A DNA stretch of 64,000 nucleotides from JACCXG01 sp963836735. GTDB taxonomy: Bacteria > Acidobacteriota > Vicinamibacteria > Vicinamibacterales > 2-12-FULL-66-21. The DNA lies in contig CAWIKP010000012.1 of assembly GCA_963836735.1 (NCBI GenBank), forward strand, positions 34,243-98,242, in the 5' to 3' direction. Within the stretch, counting starts at the first letter, position 1. Each line of letters starts with the position of its first letter. This document shows positions 26,699 through 39,303 of the stretch, piece after piece. Below the pieces are notes generated by a model, which ran no database searches, was not told the DNA's origin, and was given only the letters and a program-made list of their open reading frames with translations. The translations under genes and the position numbers were made by a program.

Positions 26699-28684
26699 TG
26701 TCCGAGCCGGCGGCAGATCCCTCGCGTCCTGTGGCGCTGCGCGCCTACACCGGAGCGGTATCTGCCGCTGGCTTGTGCCTCTTCACGTATTGCGTCACCC
26801 GCATCGCCGGTGAGGGACTGCCGGTCGGAGTGGTGGCTCTTCGCCGCGCTGACCTTCATCAGCGGCCGGATCACCCTGGTGATGCCCGGCCTCGAGGCGC
26901 GGTTCACGGTTTCCGAGGTCTTCGCGTTCACGGCAGTTCTTCTCTTCGGCCCGGAGGCAGGCGCGGTCACGCTGGCACTGGACAGTCTGGTGCTGGCGTG
27001 GCATCGCCGGATGCAGCTGAACAAGGCCGCATTCAATTTCGGGAACCTGACACTGGCGGTCTGGGTCTCGGGCACGCTGTTCTTCCGGGTGTCGGGTATC
27101 GATCGTCTGCTCGGCGGCGGTGGACCAGCGGCGGAACTGCTCGTTCCGCTGGCCCTGCTGGGTACGACCTATTTTGTCGTCAACACCGGCCTGCTCGCAG
27201 TCGCCATCGGGATCGACACGGCGGCCAGCCCGCTCCTGTTGTGGCGGCGGCACTTCCTCGCGCTCGCGCCCGGCTACGCCGCCAGTGCCTCGCTCGCGCT
27301 GCTGCTGGTACTGGCGCTGCAAACGGTGCATCTCGTCGGCGTTCGCGCTGCTGGCGCCGCTGCTGCTGGTCTTCTACTACACGTACCGGTCCTCGTTCGG
27401 ACGGGTCGAGGACGCGAAGGGCCACCTCGACAAGCTCAACACGCTGTATCTGTCCACGGTGGAGACGCTCGCCACCGCAATCGACGCCAAGGACGAAGTC
27501 ACCCACGGGCACATCCGGCGCGTCCAGCTCGCCGCGATGGGCCTGGCACGCGAGCTCGGGGTCAAGGACGACGGAAACGCTGAAAGCGATCGAGGCCGCG
27601 GCGCTGCTCCACGACACCGGGAAGATCGCGATCCCCGAGCACATCCTCAACAAGCCGGGCAAGTTGACGGCGGCCGAGTACGACAAGATGAAGCTCCACG
27701 CCCCGATCGGCGCGGAGATTCTCTCGGCGATCGACTTTCCCTACCCGGTCGTTCCGATCGTCCGGCATCACCACGAGAACTGGGACGGTACCGGCTATCC
27801 GGATCGAATCGCCGGCACCGACATCCCGATCGGCGCTCGCATCCTTTCGGTCGTCGACTGCTTCGACGCGCTCACGTCCGATCGTCCGTACCGGAAGCGA
27901 ATGAGGGACGAGGAGGCGCTGGCAATCCTGCGGGAGCGGCGGGGGACGATGTACGACCCGCTGGTGGTGGACGTGTTCTCGGCCAACTACAAACGGATCA
28001 TGCCGGCCGACGAGGCCGCGGCGCATCCCGCCACGAAGGCCGTCGGCGGCGCGCGGCAGGCCGCACCGGCTTCCGCGACCGAGTCACAGGAGATCGACGG
28101 CGCATCGACCGCCGAGAGCGGCGCGATCAACGAGGTGCTGACGATCAGCAGCCTGGCGCGCGCGGTCTCGGGCAACGCCTCGCTGACCGACGTCGGCGCG
28201 CTCGCGTGGATGACGCTCAGAAACGTGGTTCCCGCCACGGCGATGGCCCTGTTCGTCGAAGACGAGCGCCAGGATCTGATGACGGTTGCCTACGCGGCCG
28301 GCGCGCACACCGCCGATGTTGCGGCAGCTGAAGAAAGCCCGCGGTGGCGGCATCGCCGGCTGGGTCGCGGTCAATCGGCGCGGAGTGCTCAACTCGGAGG
28401 CCGCGCTCGATCTGGGACTGTCCGCGCCGTCGCTCGATCCGCCGTTGCAAAGCTCGCTGACCGTTCCGCTGTCGCATGACGGCCGCGTGGTCGGCGTCCT
28501 ATCGTGCTATTCATCGATCGCCCGGGGATTCACGGAGGACCATCAGCGTCTTCTCGAGCTCGTGGCAGCCAGCCTGGGGAGTGCCATTGCGGCGGTCGCA
28601 AACACGGAAGACGCCGCGCCGGCGCTTGCCGCCAACGGTTCGCGGCGGGTCCCGAGCTCCACGGTGCTGTCGATCGTCCGCTGA
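26698..28684 (+). CDS. Membrane HD-GYP phosphodiesterase with C-terminal GAF domain (frameshifted)
   Basis: Predicted c-di-GMP phosphodiesterase. The N-terminal part (about 26.7-27.4 kb) is a multi-helix membrane sensor (WWLFAALTFISGRITLVMPG; LVPLALLGTTYFVVNTGLLA). The HD-GYP domain has LLHDTGKIAIPEHILNKPG (HD), RHHHENWDGTGYP (the GYP motif) and FDALTSDRPYRKRM. The C-terminal GAF-like domain carries TVPLSHDGRVVGVLSCYSS and FTEDHQRLLELVAASLGSAI. Four single-base breaks lie near 26820, 27345, 27570 and 28325. Start ATG at 26698 overlaps the S8 stop, so expression is coupled. Reconstructed length is about 660 residues. Confidence 0.85.
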
Positions 28685-28694
28685 GACAGATCGG

Positions 28695-28713
28695 GGCGGG
28701 TCTTCAGACCGCC
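28695..28713. terminator. Hairpin between convergent HD-GYP and galK genes
   Basis: GGCGGGTCTTCAGACCGCC folds into a compact stem with a TC loop and one bulge. It sits in the 31-base gap between two converging genes, so a bidirectional terminator is likely. It belongs to the GGGTCTNNAGACC palindrome group seen elsewhere in the window. Confidence 0.55.
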
Positions 28714-28715
28714 GA

Positions 28716-29893
28716 TCACACCAACCGAACCCCTTCCGCCGGCCGGCTGACGATCACTCGAGGCTGCAACCCTGTCGCAGCCTGGTAGCGATCCGCGATC
28801 GATTTGGAAAATGGCGCGACCGCCGGCAGATCGACCAGCGCGACGATGCAGCCGCCGAATCCCGCGCCGGTCAGGCGCGCGCCATGGCATCCGGGTTCGG
28901 CCATCGCCAGCGTCACCAGCAGATCGAGCTCGGCCGACGACACTTCGTAGAGATCGCGCAAGCTCGCGTGCGAGTCGAGCATGAGGCGGCCTGCCGCGGC
29001 GAGATCGTGGTCCCGAAGCGCGGCGGCGAGCCTCCGCGGCCGCGCGTTCTCTGTAATCACATGAGACGCGCGCCGAAACGCGATGTCGTCCATCCGGCTC
29101 CGGGCCAGGCTCAGAAGCGCAGCATCGACGTCACGGAGCGCGCGGACCGATGGCTCGACCTCCCGAATCGCGGCGACGGCGCGCTCGCAGGCCGCGCGGC
29201 GGTCGTTGTAGGCACTCGCCGCAAGCGTTCGTGAAACACCGCTGTAGACGATGACCACGCCAGCGTTCTCCGGCAGTGGGACGTCTTCAGTCGTCAGCGA
29301 GCGGCAATCGAGAAGCAGCGCCTGCCCCGGCCGGCCGCACGCGACCGCCATCTGATCCATGATCCCGCAGGCAACGCCAATGAACTCGTGCTCGGCCCGC
29401 TGTGCGATCTGCGCGGCCTGACGGGGATTCCAGGCCTCGCCGCTGGTTGCCGCGAGCACCCGGGCGATCGAGAGCTCGACGGCAGCCGACGAGGAGAGCC
29501 CGGCATCGGATGGGAGCGTCGATGCGAGGGCGATGTTCGTGCCTGTGACGCGCAGCCCGGCAGCCGCCATCGTTCGCGCGATCCCCACGCCGTAGCGGAA
29601 CCATCCCGCCGGTTCCACCGGCGCTCGTGCCGCCTTCGAGCGCCATCTCGCGCGTCTCACCGAACTCGCGGGCATGAATCCGGAGGATCTGTTCGTCGTT
29701 TGGCGCCATAGGCGGCGGCAATGCCGTCTTCAATCGCCATCGGCAGAACGAAGCCGTCGTTGTAGTCGGTGTGCTCCCCGATCAGGTTGACCCGCCCGGG
29801 GGCGAACGCCACCCCCGTCGGTGGCGCGCCGAACTGGCGCCGGAACTCCTCGCGGGCCGCTGCGGGAGCGTCAGTGGGGCTCGGCGGAATCAT
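28716..29893 (-). CDS. galK: Galactokinase (two frameshifts as sequenced)
   Basis: GHMP kinase phosphorylating galactose at C1 in the Leloir pathway. The start at 29893 leads to GRVNLIGEHTDYNDGFVLP, the galactokinase signature. Frames change near 29710 (before NDEQILRIHAREFGETREM) and near 29635 (before WFRYGVGIARTM). The remainder is continuous: STLPSDAGLSSSAAVELSIA (ATP motif), FIGVACGIMDQMAVACGRPG and LTGAGFGGCIVALVD. Reconstructed length is about 390 residues. GalM and other sugar genes lie about 13 kb away rather than adjacent. Confidence 0.9.
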
Positions 29894-29929
29894 TGGATCG
29901 GTGATGGTAGTGCATGGAGGGTTCTCTGT

Positions 29930-30067
29930 CGGGGCTCGGGGCTCGGGGCTCGGGGTTCGGGGCTCGGAAAGCCGGTGGTACCAGAGGCAACGAGGCGCTT
30001 GGATCTGCCCCCGTTGCCTCTGAAGATCACCGGCTCTCCGCGCCCCGAGTCCCGAGGCCCGAGCCCC
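29930..30067. repeat. Inverted element, GGGGCTC arms with CAGAGGCAACG inner hairpin
   Basis: Left arm 29930-29967 is five GGGGCTC-type heptamers and right arm 30040-30067 is their complement. The inner hairpin pairs AGCCGGTG, then CAGAGGCAACG (29982-29992), with CGTTGCCTCTG and CACCGGCT (30012-30035) around the 19-base loop AGGCGCTTGGATCTGCCCC. A near copy of this core lies at 52574-52635. The element fills the divergent gap between galK and a small membrane protein. Confidence 0.9.
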
Positions 30068-30148
30068 GCCCCCTCCGAGATATGATCCGTCCGACTCTTG
30101 TCACCCGGGAGGCAGACAAACATCGCGCGGACGCCGGTTTTTTCGGGC

Positions 30149-30469
30149 ATGACTCTGGCAGCTAGACAAGCGATGCGGCCGACGCCGAGGCTGATCCTGA
30201 TCGTCTTCCTGCTCACGCAGATCTTCGACGGGATCCTCACGTACACCGCGGTCGCCTGGCTCGGCGTCGTGGGCGAGGGGAATCTGCTGCTTGCCACCGC
30301 CATGCACCTGGCCGGTGCGGGGCCGGCACTGCTCTGCGCCAAGGGCCTGGCTGCCGCGTGCGGCGTCCTGCTCTACATCCGCGGGCTTCACGGCGTGCTC
30401 GGCGTCCTGACCGGCTTGTACATCCTTGCCGCGATCGCGCCGTGGCTGATGATCTTCCACAGTCTCTGA
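30149..30469 (+). CDS. Small three- to four-helix membrane protein of unknown function (DUF5658-like)
   Basis: About 106 residues and almost wholly hydrophobic: LILIVFLLTQIFDGILTYTA, LLATAMHLAGAGPALLCAKG, LAAACGVLLYIRGL, and a C-terminal helix ending IAPWLMIFHSL. The TQIFDGILTYTAV segment followed by GEGNLLLA resembles short bacterial DUF5658-type proteins, but this is from memory. The start is uncertain: ATG at 30149 or 30173. No clear ribosome-binding site is seen for either. The gene follows the repeat element and precedes the nucleotidyltransferase by about 40 bases. Confidence 0.65.
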   Translation: MTLAARQAMRPTPRLILIVFLLTQIFDGILTYTAVAWLGVVGEGNLLLATAMHLAGAGPALLCAKGLAAACGVLLYIRGLHGVLGVLTGLYILAAIAPWLMIFHSL

Positions 30470-30507
30470 CTTCATTCGCCGGTTGTCCGGCGTTCGAATT
30501 GATAACT

Positions 30508-31356
30508 ATGGCACTGACGATTGTCGTGATGGCTGCGGGTGTGGGCTCGAGGTTTGGCGGCCCCAAACAGCTCGAGCCCGTAGGGCCCGCCGATGAAACG
30601 TTGATTGACTACCTGCTCGTCGATGCGCGCCGCGCCGGCTTCGATCGGGCGGTGCTCGTGATCCGCGACGAGCTCACCGCGCGGATCGAGGCGGTCGCCG
30701 AGCGGCATCGCGGCGATCTCGAGGTGGTGCTCGCCTACCAGCAACTCGGTCCGGAGATCCCGCGCGGGACGGTGCCGGCGGTGCTCGCGGCCAGCGAGCA
30801 CATCGACGGCCCGTTCGTCGCGCTCAACGCCGACGATTTCTACGGCACGACGGCCTATCAGCGGGCCGCGGATTTCCTTCGCAAGGGCGGCGTGCCGACG
30901 AATACGCACGCCTTCGTCTCGTTCCCGCTGCGTGCAACGCTGTCTCCGAACGGCGCGGTCGTGCGCGGCGTCTGCGAGACCCAGGGCGATCTGCTGGTGC
31001 GGGTCGACGAAATCCGCGGCATCGAGCCCGAGGGTCAGGGCGCCCGCGCCGGCGACCGGCGCTTCACCGGCGATGAGCGGGTGTCGATGAACTTCTGGGC
31101 GTTTCAGAAGAGCATGCTCGACGAGCTGCAGCGCGAGTTCGCCGAGTTCAGCCGGGACCACAACTCGTCCCACGAGTTGCTGCTGCCGGTGACCGTCGAC
31201 CGGCTCGTCACGCAGGGGCGGGTGCAGGTGCGCGTACTGAGCGCGCCCGGGCCATGGCTGGGTCTGACGCACGCCAGCGATCTGCCCGGCGCGCGTCAGG
31301 CGCTCGCCGAGGCGGCTCAGCGCGGCGACTATCCGACGCCGGCCTGGGGGAACTGA
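30508..31356 (+). CDS. Sugar-nucleotide-type nucleotidyltransferase
   Basis: A 282-residue NTP transferase fold protein. The signature VVMAAGVGSRFGGPKQLEPV is a G-x-G-x-R...K nucleotide-binding loop. NADDFYG (about residue 110) supplies the metal-binding aspartates. LTIVVMA at the start forms the first beta strand. The C-terminal region is shorter than in glucose-1-phosphate thymidylyltransferases and lacks a hexapeptide-repeat domain. The substrate is unknown. It may activate a sugar phosphate, consistent with the surrounding sugar genes. Intact. Confidence 0.85.
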   Translation: MALTIVVMAAGVGSRFGGPKQLEPVGPADETLIDYLLVDARRAGFDRAVLVIRDELTARIEAVAERHRGDLEVVLAYQQLGPEIPRGTVPAVLAASEHIDGPFVALNADDFYGTTAYQRAADFLRKGGVPTNTHAFVSFPLRATLSPNGAVVRGVCETQGDLLVRVDEIRGIEPEGQGARAGDRRFTGDERVSMNFWAFQKSMLDELQREFAEFSRDHNSSHELLLPVTVDRLVTQGRVQVRVLSAPGPWLGLTHASDLPGARQALAEAAQRGDYPTPAWGN

Positions 31357-31361
31357 ACGGC

Positions 31362-34025
31362 TCAGTCATACCTAAGCGCCCGCATCGGATCGATCCTGGC
31401 TGCCCGCCGCGCCGGCACGAAGGCGGCGAGCACGGCGACCGCGGTCAGGAGCAGCGTCATCGCTCCATATAGCCGCACGTCGGTCGGCGTGACGCCGAAC
31501 AGCATCGCCTTGAGGGTGTGGCCGAGGGCGAACGCGAGCGCCAGCCCCGGCACGAACGCGGCCCCGAGCAACAGCCGGATCTGCTTCAACACGAGAATCG
31601 CGACGTCGGCGCGGCTGGCGCCGAGGGCCATGCGGATGCCGATCTCGCGGGTACGCTGGGCGAAGGTGTACGACACGACGCCATAGACGCCGACACCCGC
31701 GAGCAGGAGCGTGACGGCGCCGAGCACCGTCACGAACGTTCCGATGGTTTCGAACGGACCCGTGACGCGCTTGATCAACTCATCCATCGTCGCTATCGCG
31801 GCGACCGGCTCGGCCGGATCGACCGCAGCGACAGCGGCGCGCGCGGCCGGCGCGAGGCTGTCGGGGGCACCCAGTGTGCGAACCACGACGGTCATCGTGC
31901 GACGCGGCTGCTGCGCGAATGGGATGTGCACCTGGGGCTCGGCCGGGTCGGTGCGTTTCGTAATTCTTCACATCCGCGGTGACGCCGACGACGGTCCACA
32001 CGTCGGCTGTGCCGCGCCCCAGCCGGAGCCGCCGGCCGAGCGCTTCGCGGCCGCCGAGGAACCGGGCGGCAAGCGTCTCGTTCACCAGCGCCACTTTCTG
32101 TCCTTCCGCGACATCGCTCTCAGTCGATCGACCGGCCACGCACGATCCGCAGCCCCATCAGGCTGCAGTACCCGCCAGTGACGTGATTGAGCGCGGTGAT
32201 CGGGGTATCAGCAGGTTTCGTTTCCGGCTCGCCGTCGATGAAGAGCTCGAGCGGCGTTGCCGAAGCCCGAGAACGGTACCAGCGTGCCGGCGGCGGCCCC
32301 GGCAACGCCAGGGTGCTGGGCGAGGGCCTGCGTCAGCCGCTCCGTGAAGCTGCGAATCTCCGCCGGCTCCACGTAGCGCTGTGCGTCGAGGGACAGCCTG
32401 AACGTCAGCAGCCGCGCCCGATCGAAGCCGACGTCCACATGGGTAATGTTGCGGGCCGTCTGCACCAGAAGCCCCGCCCCGATGAGAACGGCCAGGGCGA
32501 GTGCGACCTCGCTGACGACCAGCGTCGATCGCATTCTGGCGCCGGCCCGGCTGGTGGTCGATCGCGCTGAGCCGTCGCGCAGATCCGCGTTGACGTCGGC
32601 GCTGGCACCGTTCCATGCCGGAAGCCACCCGAACACCGCTCCGCAGAGCGCGCCGATGCCGAGCGCAAAGGCGATCACCACGCGATCGACGCTGAGGACG
32701 CAAAGTTGCGCAGGTACTGCCGGTTGTTCACGGGAATCGAGTCCGTGATCCAGCCGGTCCCGTAGACGGCGAGTGCCGCTCCGCGACGGCGCTGGCCACC
32801 ACGAACAGCAGCACGTGCTCGACGAGCCATTGCTGAACCAGACGCGCGCGCGACGCCCCGAGCGCCAGCCGAATCGCCATCTCCTGCCGGCGCGCGCTGG
32901 TTCGCGCGAGCATGACGTTCGTGACGTTGACGCACGCAATCAGCAGCACACAGCCGACCATCGCAAACATCACCGGGACGATGAAGCCGAGATCGTGGTG
33001 AAACCGGACCTCGTCGGCCAGCGGGATGACGCGAACGCCGCGGCGGGCATTCGTGTCCGGATACGTCTTCGAGAGCTGTTCGGCGAGCGCACCAGCTGGC
33101 CTCGTCCCTCTTCGACCGAACGCCGCGTCGCGCAGCCGGCCCACGGCGACGAGGGCGCGCGGCCGCCGGTCGGTAATCTGTTCGGCCGTGAACATGAGCG
33201 GCCGCCAGACGTCGATCGCGCCCGAGCAGCGTGAAGTGAAAGGCGTCGGGCAGCACTCCAATGACGGTGTAATCCTGGCCGTCCAGACGCAGCGTGCGGC
33301 CAATCGCGTCCGGGTCGCCGTGAAAGCGATCGCGCCACAGCGTGGCGCTGATGACCACGAGCTTTGGCGCCGACGGTTCGCCGTCGGCAGGCTCGAAGAC
33401 CCGGCCGAGCGCCGCCGTCGTTCCCAAGACGCTGAAGAACCCCGTGGTGACGAGTGCGCCGCGGACGCGCTCGGCTCGATCGCCGCCGGTCAGGCGCACG
33501 TCGGCGCTGCCGATACCCGGCCAGATCGCTGAAGGCGCTCCGCCCCTCGCTGAAAGTCGCGGAAATCGGCGGCATTGACCGAGATCGGTCACCGGAAGAC
33601 CGGTCGATGGAGCGGATGTCGACGAGCGCGTCGGGATCGGCGAACGGCAGCGGTTCGAGGATCCAGGCCTTCGTCATGGTGAAGGTGATGGTCGGGCCCG
33701 CGACCCCGAGCGCAATAGTCGTCAGCGCGACGGCCGCAAAACCGGGACTGCGGCGGAGAGTCCGGCCGGCGTAGCGAACGTCCTGTCGAAGCCGCGACAG
33801 CAGCGGAATCGAGCGCTGGTCTCGATACTGCTCGGTGACCGACTGCAGGCCGCCCAGCCGAATCAGCGCGGCGGTCCGCGCGGCGTCGGGCGTCATGCCC
33901 TGCCGGACGTTGTCGTCGATGTGCAGCTGCAGATGACTCTCGAGCTCGTCGGCCAGGTCCTGCTCGCGCCGCGCCCCGCCGAACACGCCCCGCAGCCGGC
34001 TCGCCCACCCGCGCAGTCGTCCCAT
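31362..34025 (-). CDS. ADOP-type ABC transporter permease (heavily frameshifted)
   Basis: A MacB/FtsX-type permease of the acidobacterial duplicated orphan permease group. The start at 34025 (MGRLRGWASRLRGVFGG) leads the ADOP N-terminal prefix (ADELESHLQLHIDDNVRQGM), then helix 1 (SPGFAAVALTTIALGVAG). A periplasmic domain (VVISATLWRDRFHGDPDAIG) precedes the first FtsX core (LLIACVNVTNVMLARTSARR). The second half ends with the second FtsX core (REIGIRMALGASRADVAILV) and RRAARIDPMRALRYD. I count about seven frame changes in 2.7 kb, the densest in the window, so it may be a real pseudogene. No ATPase gene is adjacent. Confidence 0.82.
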
Positions 34026-34113
34026 CGCCGTGCTCCTATGGCTGACCAATAGGAGCCTCGCACATCTCGTATTGGGTGGCAATAGGGAAATGGATCGGCT
34101 GGGGGACGCTAGG

Positions 34114-34298
34114 CCGCTGGTCCGCTGGTCCGCTGGTCCGCTGGTCCGCTGGTCCGCTGGACCGCTGGTCCGCTGGACCGCTGGACGGCTCGTCCGATGG
34201 GCCGCAGGTCGACGGGGGCGTCGACAACTGGCTGACCCACCCGCGTACTCTGCGGACCCGGAGAACGGACCAGCGGACAGCGAACCAGCGAACCAGCG
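34114..34298. repeat. Inverted element with nine CCGCTGGT octamers
   Basis: Nine tandem 8-mers (CCGCTGGT or CCGCTGGA) run from 34114 to 34185. An opposing arm of GGACCAGC and GAACCAGC units lies at 34267-34298. Between them a smaller hairpin is visible (GTCGAC-GGGGGC-GTCGAC at 34208-34225), and GGGCCGCAG pairs loosely with CTGCGGACCC. The element fills the gap between two divergent ADOP permease genes. Confidence 0.88.
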
Positions 34299-34338
34299 AT
34301 TTCCAAACGAAATCTCTCCAGACCGCGTCTAACTCCCC

Positions 34339-36808
34339 ATGCTCGAAGCCTTTGTCAAAGATCTGAAGCAATCCATACGGATGTTCCGGCAGAGTCCTGC
34401 GTTCACCGGTGCGGCGGTGGCCGCGCTCACGCTGGGGATTGGCGCCAATACGGCGATTTTCTCGGTCGTCAACGCCGTCCTGCTGAGGCCGGTTCCGTTC
34501 CTCGATCCCGACCGGCTGGTGCTGTTTCTCAACACGTCGCCGCAGGGGTCGGGCCCGGGAGCCTCCCCGCCAAGTTCCAGCACTGGAAAGCCCTCGATTC
34601 GGTCGTCCAGGACGTCTCGGTCTTCCGCACCGGCATCATGAACTACACCGGTGGCACCTTTCCGGAGCAGTTGCGGTCCGGCCAGGTGTCGGTCGATTTC
34701 TTCAAGCTCTTGGGCGCGCCGATCATCCGCGGCCGCAGCTTCACCGCGGCGGAAGACCTGCCCGACGCCGAACGGGTCGTCGTCATCAGCCAGCGATTCT
34801 GGGAGAGCCGCTTCAATCGGACGGAGGACGTGATCGGGAAATCGATTTCGCTGAGCGGTGAGCCCTACACCGTCGTGGGCGTGCTCGGCGATACGTTCGA
34901 CTTCACCGAGTACGGGCCACAGCCACAGGTCTGGTATCCGTTCCAGCTCCCGCCGAACACGACCGATCAGGGTCACTACTTCACGGCTGCTGGCCGGTTG
35001 AAGCCGGGAGTGTCGCTGGAGCAGGCGAAGACGCGGGTCGCGGCGTCGGCCGAGGAATACAAACGCAGGTTTCCGAACGCGCTCGGACCGAACGGCGGCT
35101 TCTCGCGTCGATCCGATTCGCGACGTGCTCGTCAGGAACGTGCGGCAGTCGCTGTTCGTCCTCGGCGGCGCCGTCAGCTTCGTGCTGCTGATCGCGTGCG
35201 CCAATGTCGCCAACCTGCTGCTGGTCAGGGCGACCGGCCGGCGCCGCGAGATCGCGATTCGCGCGGCGATCGGTGGCTCTCGCGGCCGCATCATCCGCCA
35301 GCTGCTCACCGAGAGCGTCGTCCTGTCGCTGGCCGGCGGCGTCCTCGGAATGATCTTCGGCGTGATTGGGATCCGGGCGCTGCTGCAGGTCAATACCGCG
35401 GGGCTGCCCCGCATCGGCGAAGCCGGCGCCGCGGTCGGCGTCGACTGGCGTGTCATGGCGTTCGCCTTCCTCGTCTCGCTGTTCACCGGCGTCGTGTTCG
35501 GCCTGATCCCGGCCCTCCAGAGCTCGAAGACCGATCTCACGACCACCTTGAAGGAAAGCAGCGGACGATCGGGCACCGGCTTCAGGCAGAACAAGGCACG
35601 GTCGATCCTCGTTGTCACCGAAGTAGCGCTCGCGCTCGTGCTGCTGATTGGCTCGGCGCTGCTGATTCGCACCGCGGTGGCCCTCGGGCGCGTGAACCCG
35701 GGCTTCGACGCGACCAACGTCCTGACCATGCGGATGTCGCTGACCGGACCGCGCTACCAGAGCGCGCAGGGCGTCGAGCAGATGATCCGGAACGGCGTCG
35801 AGCAGCTGAAAACGCTGCCCGGCGTGGTCGACGTCAGCGCCACCTGTTGTGTGCCGCTGACCGGCGGGTATGGCCTGCCGTTCATCATCGTCGGCCGGCC
35901 GGTCGAAGGGCCGGGGCCGTTCCACGGTGGCGGCGGGTGGATGACGGTCTCGCCGCGCTACTTCGAGGTCTTCAAGATCCCGGTGAAACGCGGCCGCACG
36001 TTCGAGATCCGTGACGACGCCACGTCGCCGCCGGTCATCATCATCAACGAGACGATGGCCAAGAGGTACTGGGCCGACAAGGATCCGCTGAACGATCGCC
36101 TGACCGTCGGGCGCGACATCATGCGCGAGTTCGCCGGCGAGCCGGATCGTCAGATCATCGGGGTGGTGGGCGACATCCGTAACGGCGGCCTCGACAACGA
36201 GCCCAACCCCATGATGTTCATTCCACAGGCCCAGGTACCGGATCTGGTCAACCGTCTGAACCTGCGTCTCTCGCCCATGGCCTGGCTCATACGCACGCAG
36301 ACCGAACCGCTGTCGATGAGCAACGCCATCCAGGAGCAGCTGCGCCAGTCGACCGGGCTGCCGGTCTCCGACGTGCGGTCGATGTCGCAGGTCGTGTCGC
36401 GATCGGTATCGCGCCAGAAATTCAACATGTGGCTGATGACGGTGTTCGGCTGCCTCGGCGCTCCTCCTCGCCGCGATCGGCATCTACGGCCTGATGGCGT
36501 ACTCGGTCGAACAGCGGACCCAGGAGATCGGCATCCGGATGGCGCTCGGCGCCCAGGCTTCGCAGGTGAAGAACATGATCGTCCGCCAGGGGATGGTGCT
36601 GGCGATCGCCGGCGTGGCCATCGGCCTCGCTTTCTCTTTCGGCCTCGCACGGTTCATTGCCACGTTCCTGTTCGGCGTCGGGAAGTGGGATCCGCTCGTC
36701 TTCGTCGCGGTTCCTGCGGTGCTGACGTTCGTCGCGCTCGTGGCGGTCTGGCTTCCGGCCCGCCGTGCCAGCCGGGTCGATCCGATGGTCGCGCTCAGAT
36801 ACGAATGA
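34339..36808 (+). CDS. ADOP/MacB-like ABC transporter permease (three frameshifts)
   Basis: A second permease with two FtsX cores. Helix 1 is SPAFTGAAVAALTLGIGANT, followed by the periplasmic MacB_PCD domain (VVVISQRFWESRFNRTEDVI). Core 1 includes LLIACANVANLLLVRATGRR and core 2 is LLLAAIGIYGLMAYSVEQRT, ending RRASRVDPMVALRYE. Frames change near 34565 (one base missing), 35105 and 36457 (one extra base each). Reconstructed length is about 820 residues. It lacks the longer ADOP prefix of its divergent neighbour. Function is probably efflux or lipoprotein/peptide transport, unproven. Confidence 0.88.
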
Positions 36809-36852
36809 CCGCGACCTCGTGCAATAATGACGCCGCCCATTCGAGGGGGGTC

Positions 36853-39186
<2,334 letters not shown>

Positions 39187-39207
39187 GAGCACGTCGTCCC
39201 CATCGTC

Positions 39208-39303
39208 GATGTAGGGCGGAGATCGGCCGGGTCTGAAGACCCGCCCTACATCCGCACGAGGAGCCTGCTCCACCGTCTGTAGGGCCGGGTCTTAGACCCG
39301 GCC
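39208..39303. repeat. Two GGGTCTNNAGACCC-type hairpins between converging genes
   Basis: Hairpin one (39208-39252) pairs GATGTAGGGCGG with CCGCCCTACATC-like bases around GGGTCTGAAGACCC. Hairpin two (39277-39303) is the near-perfect palindrome GGCCGGGTCTTAGACCCGGCC. The second contains the stop codon of the Gfo/Idh gene. Position between converging genes fits a bidirectional terminator or REP pair. Confidence 0.75.

Noticed and set aside
34114..34185. CRISPR-like array
   Set aside because: The units are 8 bases with no spacers, and no cas genes are present.
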